Shown here piece by piece: positions 33,789 to 43,316 of a stretch of DNA of 64,000 bases (positions are counted from its first letter, which is position 1; each line of letters begins with the position of its first letter). Source of the DNA: Procambarus clarkii (taxonomy: Eukaryota; Arthropoda; Malacostraca; Decapoda; Cambaridae); NCBI RefSeq assembly GCF_040958095.1, contig NC_091175.1, positions 25,249,742 through 25,313,741 on the forward strand, written 5' to 3'. The translations under genes and the position numbers were made by a program. A model generated the notes under the pieces. The model was not told the origin of the DNA. It did no database searches and was given only the letters and a program-made list of their open reading frames with translations.

Positions 33789-34900
33789 AGTATGGATCAA
33801 ATAGGAGTAGTAGGAGCAGCCGCAGAAGCATAAGTAGCCGGAACAGGAGCCTTGGAAAGGTTCCAGCTAGAGCTTCAGAAGCAATGAGAGTGTGAGCGTA
33901 AGGAGAGGCAGTTCCAACAAGATAAGTTGAAGCAAGAACTGCAGATGAAAAATGAAGCAGAAAAAGAGAAAACCAAAGTTGAGAAAGAAAGAAAGAGAGA
34001 AATCAAGACAAATGGAGCTTTAGCAGAGCATAGAATTGAAGATGGGTTGCCAGAGAACACCACACATGTGTCACACCCACTAGATAACAGAGTGAGGGAA
34101 ATGGAAATGCCACTGTTCGTGTCAGAGGAGTCGGAAAGTTTCTTTGAGGACTTTGAAAAGGTGACTAATATCAAGCGGCACAAGAAGAATGGACCCAGTT
34201 AGTCCAGTTAAGATTGACCGGTAGTGCCAAAGAGGCATACACCCACTTGTCTGTAGGAGAATGTCAGGACTACTGTACGGTAAAAATAGTGTATTGCGAT
34301 CGTTTTTGCTAACTCCTGAAGCCTACAGAAAGCGACTTCGAGAGATAATAAAGGCTCCAGCCAGACCTTTAGCTGAGACAGCAAAAGTTTGAAAATTTTG
34401 GAAACAACGTTTCCAAAGATGGATTGAAACTGTTGAGGTGGAATCCTAAAATGATTTAAAGGGAGTTAATGGTAATGCAGAAGTTTTTTTAGAAATGATG
34501 CACCTTGAGACAAAATTCAAAATTCAAGAGGCAGGTATGAGGAATGTGAAGGATGCAGCGGATCGGTCGGATATGATCGGAAGCCTATTGAAGCCTGAGG
34601 GAAAGTAGCGATAACAGAGTATAGTGAATGAAGAGTGATAACATCACTCTTCAATCAATAGAAGAGTAGAATGAAGTTATCTACTACTCTCTACTGAAGA
34701 GCAGATAACTTTTCAGAGACAGAGAGTTGGAGTTATACCAGACCCAGTAGATCCTAAGATAGAAATTTATTTGGGCAGGTAAATAAGCAAGTTAGTCCCA
34801 AACCTTATGAAACGAAGTTTCAGAGTCCACCTACAGGAGATAAGCAAGTGACTCAGTCTGTACAGAGATGCTATAAGACCAGCCAGTCACAGCCTAGTGC
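33789..34900 (+). pseudogene. Decayed Gypsy gag
   Basis: Frames 33789-33833 and 33927-34202 contain a charged coiled-coil-like segment (MKNEAEKEKTKVEKERKREIK) and PLFVSEESESFFEDFEKV, the F..FEK pattern that precedes the capsid domain in many invertebrate Gypsy Gags. Further capsid residues (TGSAKEAYTHLS, YRKRLREI) are readable at 34215-34360 in other frames. There are several stops and frameshifts. Confidence 0.55.
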
Positions 34901-35010
34901 AGGTGGTGGGCCTGTACCGAGAAACACCAGCACGAGCGGACAGAATCAAAGGAGCTACTCATGGGGGACAAAATAACGGGGGATAGAGAAGGATCATCTC
35001 CCAGGTATGA

Positions 35011-35052
35011 TGTTATAACTGTAATATGTATGGCCACGTAATGAGAAATTGC
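35011..35052 (+). other. CCHC zinc knuckle of the Gypsy gag remnant
   Basis: CYNCNMYGHVMRNC, a perfect CX2CX4HX4C nucleocapsid knuckle between the decayed capsid and the protease. It confirms gag-pol order on the plus strand. Confidence 0.8.
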
Positions 35053-35143
35053 AGACAGTTCAAGAAAGTGGTGACCCTTGCATTGTATGTGCCCCGAAAC
35101 TCATGTTTGAGTTTGATGAGAAACAAACTGCAGAAAGAGATTA

Positions 35144-35461
35144 ATGAACGAAAGAAACAGTCCGTTCATCAGTAAATATTATATCAGCATGGGAGACCAA
35201 CCTGAAATAAAAGTAAAAATCCTCAAAGATACAGGAGCGAATCAAAGCTTGATTCTAAGAAGCCTGATCTGGGATGAAAGACTTTTAGCTGACAGTCATA
35301 GGATAAGGGTGCATGAGTTATTGACGGAGAGTGACATGCCCATATGTGCCGTCAGACTGAGGTTTGAATATTTGCCGGCGGAGGTGAAGTTGGGAGTGTG
35401 TCCTGATATACCTGTTCCAGGAATACAAGTGATCCTGGGAAACAACGACTTGAGCGGGTAA
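35144..35461 (+). pseudogene. Gypsy aspartic protease fragment
   Basis: The frame contains VKILKDTGANQSLIL, the DTGA catalytic loop of retropepsins with typical hydrophobic flanks, and a C-terminal VILGNNDL (the ILGxDL flap-end motif, with N for D). It follows the zinc knuckle at 35011. After it, frames at 35465-35886 show acidic linker sequence. Reverse transcriptase and RNase H, expected next, are absent: integrase follows at 36041. It is an internally deleted element. Confidence 0.7.
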
Positions 35462-36040
35462 AAGGTGTTACCGGAGCTGATAGTAAAAGCTGCACCAGAG
35501 GAGTGCCAGAAGGGCCACGGTACTGACGGAACATCTGAGAGAGTAGATCTGGCTAGCATCTTGGAGAATGACTCAGAGGACAGCCAACTCATTGTGTACC
35601 CTGCCTGTGTAGTGGCAAGGTCAAAGGTTGCCGACGAGGAAGACACTGATGGGGATGAAACAGAGTGTCTACTCCACTAAGGGTGGAAACTGACGTGGAG
35701 ATAGCAGGGTTGTTTGACGAGGGTCCAACTCGTGAAGATAAGGGCATGGCGAGATTAGAGGAGAGGGCGCATTACGGGCTATTCATGCCCGTGCCACCTC
35801 TTGGGTGGCTTAATCTTCATCAATCAATCATAGGTGAGGATGACCCTGCAAGAGAAATGGAGTGTGAACAGAATGGACCTATTTAAAGTCCCGAATGCTG
35901 AATTTAAGGATCAGATCATAGAAGCAAATGGGGGGAAACTCGTGCCCAGAGTCCCCTGATATATTACTATATGGAAGACAACATACTGATGAGGAAATTG
36001 CGACCGGATAGAGCCGGCGCCAAAAATGGTATGGATTATT
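35462..36040 (+). other. Post-protease linker debris; RT/RNase H missing
   Basis: Short frames (35465-35680, 35665-35886) are acidic and without catalytic motifs. 35760-35830 reads like RFAHYGLFMPVPPLGWLNLHQSI, which is not recognised. No YXDD box or RNase H Asp cluster was found between protease and integrase. Confidence 0.5.
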
Positions 36041-36220
36041 AGAAAACACCATTTATTGGTGCCGAGAGATTTTAGGGCAATAGTGATGGAACTGGCCCAC
36101 TCTGTGGATGTGGCAGGACACTTGGGCGTTAAGAAGACTTTGAGGAAGGTGCAAGAGCACTTTTATTGGCCCATTATATGGAAGGATGTAAATAGGTAAT
36201 GTAAGACATGTTTGTCGTGT
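36041..36220 (+). pseudogene. Gypsy integrase zinc-binding domain
   Basis: LVPRDFRAIVMELAHSV, GHLGVKKTLRKVQEHFYWP, CKTCLSC: the HHCC pattern (H..H...C..C) of Gypsy integrase N-termini. One stop (tag to taa at 'NR*CKTC') and a palindromic insertion at 36221 break it. Confidence 0.72.
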
Positions 36221-36290
36221 TGACCAGACCACACACTAGAAGGTAAAGGGACGTCGTCGTCCCTTTACCTTCTAGTGTGTGGTTTGGTCA
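36221..36290. repeat. Near-perfect 33-bp-arm palindrome
   Basis: Arms 36221-36253 and 36258-36290 (tgaccagaccacacactaga...) surround tcgt, with one mismatch. It sits within the integrase zinc finger, so it looks inserted. It is followed by catactttagccacgttact. It shares core acgtcgtcgt and flank with the repeats at 27768-27871 and about 40750-40885. Confidence 0.85.
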
Positions 36291-36329
36291 ACATACTTTA
36301 GCCACGTTACTGTGACTCATCGCCTGCAT

Positions 36330-36781
36330 GTTTGTCGTGTCAACAGGCAGATAAGCCGGCACCAGATATACCGAAAGCACCTTTGAAGTCCATCCCAGCT
36401 CTTGGTGAGCCTTTCGAGAGGAATCTGGTGGATTGTGTGGGGTCCATTGCCATGGACTAAGAAAGGCCACGAGTACTTGCTTACCATCATGTGTATGGCC
36501 ACTCCTTTCCCAGAAGCAATCCCAGTGTGGAAAGTGACGTCACTTTCGTCAGGTCGTCTTGGATAGGTTGCAGAACTAGGTTGCCTGGGTAGGCATGCCT
36601 AGGGTAATCCAGATGGGCCAAGGCAGTGTCTTCCAATCGAAACTGTTCAGGATAACTGAGAGGATGGAGAATGGAACAAGTATGCTCATCACCGTACCAC
36701 CCTCAGTCGCAAGGAGCATTAGAAAGGTTCTATGGAACCCTGAAGCGCCTACTGAGAATATACTGCGTTGAAAAAGGGAAC
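36330..36781 (+). pseudogene. Gypsy integrase catalytic core (right arm)
   Basis: CQQADKPAPDIPKAPLKS, EPFERNLVDCVGSIAMD (first catalytic Asp), RPRVLAYHHVYGHSF and, after further breaks, SSPYHPQSQGALERFYGTLK with the final Glu of DDE. Several stops and frameshifts separate the blocks. It is mirrored on minus at 30193-30484. A LINE fragment interrupts it at 36782. Confidence 0.72.
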
Positions 36782-37038
36782 ATACTTGTGTAAAGGAGGA
36801 ATGTATATGTTTATCTCTCAGAATGTTCGGTAATATGTTTATTGTTTGTCTGCCCGAAACGCTACGCGTACTAGTGGCTGTACAAGAATGTAACAACTCT
36901 TGTATCAAGAGTTGTTATCTAAAAAAAAAAGTGTGTTTCTATGTATGTATTAACACGATGTACTGAACGGGGTGAGAATAGCTTGAGCTACCTCATGCCT
37001 TTGTGTGAATTTTACCTCAATAAACTTATTTCAATTTC
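36782..37038 (+). mobile_element. 5'-truncated RT-RNase H LINE (3' UTR only) with 9-bp TSD
   Basis: It corresponds to 26707-26890 of the LINE at 23332-26904 (tatctctcagaatgtt, gaatagcttgagctacctca, AATAAA, ttatttcaatttc). It is flanked by AAAGGGAAC at 36773-36781 and 37039-37047, inside the Gypsy integrase. It carries a 10-A run near 36920 not seen in the longer copy. Confidence 0.82.
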
Positions 37039-37448
37039 AAAGGGAACAACTGGGACGATGCGTTGCTGTTTGTACTGTTTGTCATCCGGGATGTAGTAAT
37101 GGAATCACTAGGATTCACCCCTTTCCAGTTAGCGTAGGAGCATTCACTGAGGAGTTCAATGAGTGCGCTGAAAAAACGGTCACGGAGATAAGGGAGCGAA
37201 TGGATATAGGACAGTATGTGAAAACTTTTGGAGAGCGATTCTCTAGGGGCCAGACAGTTGGCCAAGAAGAATTTAAAAGTATCCCAGGCAGAGATGGCCA
37301 AGTGGTACGACTGGAAGACTAAGGAAAGGAAGTTCAAAGAAGGGAAACAGGTGTTAGTTCCCTTGTCCATGAAGGAAAATGTGTACGAGTCGAGGTTTTG
37401 TGGACCGTACACGATACAGGTATTGGGGGAGGTAAATTATGTAGTGCA
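37039..37448 (+). pseudogene. Gypsy integrase C-terminal region (right arm)
   Basis: It continues after the LINE fragment with GNNWDDALLFVLFVIRDVVMESLGFTPF-type residues, then AEMAKWYDWKTKERKFKEG, VLVPLSMKE, SRFCGPYTIQ. It breaks off at 'gtagtgca', where the ORF1-only element begins. The undisrupted mirror copy (29469 on) continues into CHINLMKK. Confidence 0.72.
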
Positions 37449-37452
37449 GAGG

Positions 37453-37486
37453 AGTTCCACCTGCGCTGCCGTTGAGTGAGGACGTG
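37453..37486 (+). promoter_or_regulatory. Inr/DPE-like internal promoter of the ORF1-only element
   Basis: Counting the A of AGTT (37453) as +1, GGACGTG occupies +28 to +34, the position of the downstream promoter element in TATA-less LINE promoters such as Drosophila jockey and I. The wider block gtgaggacgtgtcgc is identical in the LINE at 51994. Function is inferred from position and known biology only. Confidence 0.6.
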
Positions 37487-37597
37487 TCGCTTGTCCGCTC
37501 TGGCAGTTTGTGGTAGTTGCCGCTTTCGCCAGCAGGGGGTGTGGGGGTGTTTACCCTCCCTGCTGTGCCTGGTGGTGGAGACGTGGCGTGTTTTGCG

Positions 37598-39281
37598 ATG
37601 GGCGGCCCTATTCCCGCTGTCGTGCGGTTAAACTCCATCGGATTGGAGTTTACTGGCCGTGCTGGTTACCCGCTGGTGGACGTGGTATTGAGTGTTGTGT
37701 CCCGGTTGGGGACGTATATGGCATTGAGCTGGTGACTGCTCACCGTGTTGTTATCAAGTTTGTGGGTGAGGCGGTGTACCGTGCTTTCTTACGGAGTTAC
37801 GAGGGACGTACTTTGCAGTTACAGGACGGCACCGGGTCTGTGGCCATTTCAGACCGTAGTGGTGCTGTGACGTATGTCAGTGTTCATGGCGCCCCCATGG
37901 AGTTTCCTGAGACTCTCCTCCGGCGATTCTTCCAGAGGTACGGCTCCGTCGTCAGTGTGCGGATGAACTCACTGTCGTCTGGCACGTATTCGGGTGTGAA
38001 GACCAACATTCGGACCCTCGGGATGCGCCTGAGGGCAGACATACCGCGCTCTGTCCGGCTGTTGGGGTACTACGTGCGTGTGTTTTATGCCCGGCAACCC
38101 CGTACTTGCTTCCGGTGTGGCTTGTTGGGGCATCAGGCTGCCGGGTGTACTGCTGATCCGGTCGCTCCTGTGAACTTGTTCCGTGAGGAGGATTTCCCGC
38201 CGCTTCCTCTGGAGGAGGACTCCGGGGGTGAGGAGGTGAGCGTCCCGTTCGCTGCTGCGGCTCCCCCAGCGTCACCCGACGTTCCCCCGGTTGTCGCAGA
38301 CCCTCCTCCGGGTGTTGCGGTGCCGTCGGATGTTCCTCCTGACCATGTCTCTGGCCCTGCCGTTCCCATGGACCTTTCTGGTGATCCCTGTGGTGCGTCG
38401 CCGTCGGCTTCCTCGTCTTCGGCTGTGGAACCTGGCCCTGCGTCCTCCCCTCGGGTTCCTCCTGTGCTGGGTGCTGGGGTGGCTGCGGAGCCTCCTACTG
38501 TGTGTGGTCCGGTTCCCCCTGTGGTAGAGGCTGCTGCCGTTCTGCGACAGGCGTCGGTTCGCCCGGTTCGTGAGACCCGTGGTTCTGGGTCCGCCTCTGG
38601 CTGTGAGGATGTGCGGCCAGTGCCCAAGCATTCCAGGCGTTCTTCTACTGCTTGGGCTGATGCGGGGGACTACGACGCAGGTGGAGCTTCGGGAGATGAT
38701 GTGGCGCCTCCGGGTGCTTCGCGCTCTACGACGCTGGTGGTGGCTGACATCCATGTGTCTGCAGTTGACGATGTTTGTACTTATGATTTACCTCCTGTTC
38801 TTTCTCCTGCAGAAGGTTCTCCGCAGTGGGGGGTGGTCGCTCCTACTGACGTGGATGGTGAGAGTTCTGGTGCGCGCCGAGGCATCAAGCTGGTACTGAA
38901 GAAGGATGCCAAGCGTGGGGGGTCCCGGCAGGAACAACGTCCGGTGGTTGATGTGGAGCGCTGTGAGGCGGCCGAGGAGGCTATCAGTGAGCTGCCCATT
39001 GCCCGGCCTCGTGGGAAGGAGCCCCTCCCTCTAGTCTTGGCCTCCGGAGTGGCGCATGATGCGCAGCATCCTTTGCAGTTTGACATTATTGACCGCGTGC
39101 ATCCTGTTCCGTGGTGTCCTTCTTCCATCTGGGTACAGTGGGCTTGGTGTTTTGTTGTGGGTGTGCGGAGTTGATGCCTGATCCTCGTACTGTTAATACT
39201 GTACCTGTTCCGGATGACGTCATGTTACTGTGGGAGGCGTATTGTGTTCGATTCCCGGCGACGGTGTGGCCGGATAAGTGA
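37598..39281 (+). pseudogene. Gag-like ORF1 with CCHC knuckle
   Basis: The likely start is ATG 37598 (MGGPIPAVVRLNSIGLEF). A frameshift near 37710-37725 moves the frame to the one continuing to 39174, and a second near 39170 moves it to the C-terminus (LLWEAYCVRFP...DK-stop, 39281). Order: N-terminal RNA-binding-like region (VIKFVGEAVYRAFL, VSVHGAPMEFPETLLRRFFQRYG); CFRCGLLGHQAAGC (CX2CX4HX4C) near 38107-38148; EEDFPPLPL; a long Pro/Ala/Ser-rich stretch; and conserved EGSPQWGVV. One knuckle instead of the three in the LINE ORF1 at 51911 marks a separate lineage. It is GC-rich compared with its neighbours. Confidence 0.75.
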
Positions 39282-39480
39282 GAACACTTTGAGTAGTCTG
39301 TGTGCTTGCTGTGACCTGTGGTTAGTTGCAATGTGGTGTACCTATTGTGCGCCCTTCAGGCCGGTGTTGTTTTTTTGTTGTATTTATCATATTTCCGTTA
39401 CCCTTCTGTCCGGTGTTGTGTTTCATTGTGTTTATGCTCCTTGTTGTGTTTTTGTTGTCGGCCCAAAATGGCCGACGGTC

Positions 39481-39640
39481 TAATGGCCCATACAAGGCAG
39501 CTCCTATATATAACCACCCAATCTCACTCATATACATATCCAACCCACGCTTAAAAGAATCGAGGGACCCCACCTCCACCACGTTACGCGGTAATTGGCT
39601 CCACAAATCAACAACCCTGCTACCGAACCAGTATTTACCC
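39481..39640 (-). mobile_element. CR1 3' fragment (right arm)
   Basis: Inverted counterpart of 29045-29240 (FGSRVVDLWSQLPRN, GWL, ata-gagctgcctt). It is cut at taatggcccatac by the end of the ORF1-only element. The tail, present in the left arm, is lost here. Confidence 0.8.
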
Positions 39641-41307
39641 ATCTTTATTTACCAGTATGAGGAAAGAGGTAAAGTATTTACTTGATAATGATCTGGCGGA
39701 GATATGCGCCAGTGAATGGAGAAGAACGTCAGTACATTTCCATGACACTCATCCATCACATTAGCATATAATGTAAGGAATAAAGGATTTTTACCAACCG
39801 GATAATCCAAAATCTTTAGTCTTACTAATACAAATGATCAAAGTTCCAAAAAAATTTATGCATATATATAATGTTTATAAATATTTATGAAATCAATAAA
39901 CGAACTTAGGAATAAAGTGTCTTCGATCAATTGTAGAGATATAAACTCTACATATAAGGTATAAGTTTCATGTAAATTGAATAAAAAATTAAAGAGTAGT
40001 CATTTTTATGTTACTAGAAAACAACAGAGTCAATGATTCTGCCACCTGTGGCTGAAGTTGACATCAACTCCAATTTCCTCCAAAATTAGCACCCTTACAG
40101 ATAGGCTTATGTGCAGTCAAGTGTATAAGTTTCATGCAAATAGCTTGTTTAAAAATTAGAAAAAAATTGAAAAAAAATTAACTAATATTTTTTGATAAAA
40201 CTAATTATTTAATCTTATATTATATGGAATTGTGATAACTGAGAGTCATAGACATGATTTCAGATCTCAGTTTGATGTTAATTTTTTTAATATTTTGGAA
40301 CAATTTTGACACAATTAAATATTTTTTCTCCCTTCCTATTTACCAAGTCTCAGCAACGAAGCTGAGACTTAGACCAGTTGAAGACTTTTCATATACAACC
40401 AGTCAAAAAATTTGATTGAAATTGAACCAATTTTCACATATAGCATATTTTGAGGTAAATCCCCCCATAAACCAGTGAACAGGTTTATTGTAACACTAAT
40501 GGTTGTGTTCTTACACAACCATTAGAGAGGGTTACAGTGTGTAGGTGTTTAACAATAGGGGCATTTGTAAAAGTGTTTTGTAATCATCTGTATGTCAGCT
40601 TATACCGTACCCCATCTATCCTGACTTTGGTAAATACAAATTTGGATCAGGGTTGTTGATTTGTATAGCAGATTACAGGGGTAACATTAGACATTGGATA
40701 ACTTGATTGTTTCAATCGTAGGTTATACATGAAAGAGTTAACAGACGATGAGTCACAATAACGTGGCTGAAGATATGATTACCAAACCACGCACCAGAAA
40801 ATTAAGAAACAACGACGTTCTGGTACCATTATCAAGTCGTATGTGGATTCTTTTGTCTTCTGGTGTGTGGGTTGGTCATCATGAAAGAGTTTGGGTTAAT
40901 GTAAATATGATCTGACATATCTGGTCAATGAGGCCTGAAGTTTCGTTAATTCTATTGTCCTCTTCAATTCTGTTATAGATAAAAAAGTCACTTTTATGTT
41001 ACTTGAATGTCCTCTTCAATTGTCTAATAGAGAATTGGTTATGCACTTATACAGAATTGTCACTTTTATGTTACTTAAAGGACTATTTTATATGTCTAGC
41101 AGAGTTTTTGAGAAAGCGCTTCTTAAAACCTTTTAAGCACTGTTGGGTTATGTTTAATATTTACTAAAACTTCTCTATTGTCACAAAAAAAAGCACTAGA
41201 AAATAAAAACAGTTTTCCTCTAAGTTTACAAGTTTATTGTGATAATCAACAATCGATTACAATCAATTAAGAAAATTTGTCTGACATTAACAACACAAAA
41301 GAAACAT
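39641..41307 (-). repeat. Right-arm noncoding segment (inverted copy of 27373-29040)
   Basis: AT-rich and without a gene. It mirrors the left arm, including the palindromic repeat (about 40750-40885), the old CR1 relic (about 40635-40700) and the aacacaaccattag hairpin. It lacks the SINE scrap found in the left arm. It has an extra ~60 bp near 40965-41020 where a 'cactttatgttacttgaatgtcctcttcaatt' block is repeated. Confidence 0.72.
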
Positions 41308-43185
41308 TCAAACATCAGAAGTATTAAACTTTAAAAGTAAATTGCACAATTCAGACGCACTAAAGTCTGCAACACACTCATTGTTGCCGATGTTGATACT
41401 TTCCATGACGATGTTATTGTCGTTATTGCCGAACTTGTTTAAATGGTCGAGGTCGATGTTATTATCGAAGTCGTCGCTATTGTCGAGGTCATCGAAGTCG
41501 TCGCTATTGTCGAGGTCATCGAAGTCGTCGCTATTGTAGAGGTCATCGAAGTCGTCGCTATTGTAGAGGTCATCGAAGTCGTCGCTATTGTAGAGGTCAT
41601 CGAAGTCGTCGCTATTGTCGAGGTCATCGAAGTCGTCGCTATTGTCGAGGTCGTCGTTATTGTCAAACTCGTCGCCGTTGTAAAAGTAGTTGTAACGGTC
41701 GAAGTCGCTGATACCACTTGCGTCGACGTCACCAATGGTGTCACCAGCACTTTCCTTCGTCGCTATTGTCGAAGCGTCAAGGTCAACAGTATTAGCACTA
41801 TTGTTATTGTTGACGTTGTCATCGCTGGTACCTAAATTGTTACTACTGTTATCGTGGACGTTATTGAATATGTTCTTCCACGTAATAATTTCAGCCTGGA
41901 GATCCGGCCGGCGACTGTAGGAGCCGTAGCGCAGAGGGCACCGTGTGAAGGGGTCGTAGGGAGAGTCCATTAGCAAGTGGAGCAATGTCGACATGTCTAT
42001 CACCATCTTGGAGGAATGAAGCAGTAAAGGCGCCTCCATCATCGCCTGTGTCACGCTGTCATTGAACTTTTCGGGGCACTCTTCTGTCGACTTACATGGA
42101 GTTGGCATGAAATGGAAACAACAGCCAAGATCTTTTGCTAGCTGATGGATGGAAGACAGACATTTAGCGTGATCAAGACGCATAACTCTCAAGACAGACC
42201 TTGATTCCTCTTTAAAAGATAATGTCTGGAAAATATCGTCTAATTTGGAGACGATGACATGACTACTTGTCACTGACTTGAATTTCATTGAAACTAAACA
42301 CGATGTTATTGTGGCCAGTGAAGACGCAGCTACCCGAGCCATGCCAGTTGTCACGTAAACATCCGTGGTAGGTGACGTAACAACCAATATTCTAAACAGA
42401 CGAAGGATGTCATCGCACTCCTCTAGAGGTCCTGTAAGCAAGGTCATTAAACGTATTACTTTAGCCACTTTGCTTAAGAGCCTCATAATTTGGTAAAAGA
42501 AGAATACTTCACGTTCAACCTTGAGAATGTTAAGCTGGTGAATGGCTGCAGCAACAATACCATCTAGATGGCCGTATTTATTAAGGCTGTGCAACACCTT
42601 TGCCAGAACGTAGGAGAGGCTCTTACAACAACCAACGGGCCTGAAGTGATACTGCTCCATGTATATGCAATTGATCACCAACCCTGTAGCTGTTTGCAGG
42701 CCGGAAATGGGATCCTCAAGCAACGTCTCTGGCCACATGCCAATAAATCGAAGCATTTCAAGACTCTGGTAGTTGTTGGGACACAGTTCACGATCAGTAA
42801 AAATCAAGAGTATCTGGTGTTTTAAAGACATGGATACAAGTAGGTTTAAATCCATAGTAAATTCTGGTCGCCAGAATTTTGCAAAATCAATCGTCCTCCA
42901 GAGGACTTTTTCCCATCGGCCCGTCATCTTAACTGTTTCCAAACCCATCAACGATACCAAAGTGAGGACCCCCAAAAGTCCTAGATTAGCCGTACAGACG
43001 TGTAAACCTGTTAGGTTTCCAAGTAAGACAAATCTCAGCTAGCCTTCTACCATTTTCAACGTTTTTAAAAGCTGATCAGGAACAGCGACATTCGTTGCGT
43101 CGATTTTCGATGCAGGCATGAGGAACATATTCAGCCGTGCAATGGTATTATTATGACTTAATGGGTAACGCTGTTTGGGTTCCAT
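41308..43185 (-). pseudogene. Ufd2/UBE4-like U-box protein gene, single exon, one nonsense codon
   Basis: The frame from ATG 43185 has TAG at 43041-43039 (codon 49), then is open to the stop at 41308, about 625 codons in all. The segment open after the stop (from 42975) has no ATG until LMGLETV. Near codons 370-438 a U-box-like domain reads MMEAPLLLHSSKMVIDMST, then DSPYDPFTRCPL and DLQAEIITWKN. Yeast Ufd2 and UBE4 U-boxes have the same order (P-x-L-x-x-S-K-M-x-ID-x-ST ... DPFxRxPL ... L...I). U-boxes recruit E2 enzymes to ubiquitinate substrates. The upstream ~360 residues are Leu-rich and helical-looking and I do not recognise them. The C-terminus has an Asp-rich DDFDDLDNS repeat not expected in UBE4. 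It could be a retrocopy, a selfish-element or virus-derived gene, or a divergent host gene. A second broken copy lies at 21386-22081. Confidence 0.62.
41463..41660 (-). repeat. 27-bp Asp-rich coding minisatellite (about 7 units)
   Basis: The reverse strand encodes DDFDDLDNS or DDFDDLYNS per 27-bp unit, in frame, near the C-terminus of the U-box gene. Tyr-bearing units (ctc-tac) form an internal block, consistent with local unit duplication. Confidence 0.88.
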
Positions 43186-43316
43186 TTTCTGTGACAGGAT
43201 GGAAAAACTTCTTTGGAGTTTCTTTGGACTTCTTTAAAACAATATTGGAGACGACAGACTGCACCGTATCCTCTCAAGCACCAACAATCTCAGCGAAGTA
43301 ATGAACCAACCCGATT
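43186..43316. other. 5' flank of the U-box gene
   Basis: 130 bp with no recognised repeat. A 'ctttggagtttctttggacttcttt' short direct repeat is the only structure seen. No TATA box or initiator is obvious at a convincing distance. Confidence 0.4.

Larger units (their letters stand above)
37453..39480 (+). mobile_element. ORF1-only retroelement with LINE-type 5' end
   Basis: It starts AGTTCCACC at about 37453 where Gypsy sequence ends, with a 145-bp leader, a Gag-like ORF1 (37598-39281) and about 200 bp of G/T-rich 3' UTR. Then it stops abruptly at 39480 against a CR1 fragment. The 3' UTR resembles that of the minus-strand element at 22082-22638, which ends in poly(A) and also lacks ORF2. The 5' end shares AGTT and GGACGTG at the same spacing with the full-length LINE at 46320-51994. 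Confidence 0.65.

Noticed and set aside
41443..41835. VEVIEVVAIVEV repeat protein on plus, and the Thr-rich frame on minus
   Set aside because: They are alternate-frame readings of the 27-bp Asp-rich minisatellite.
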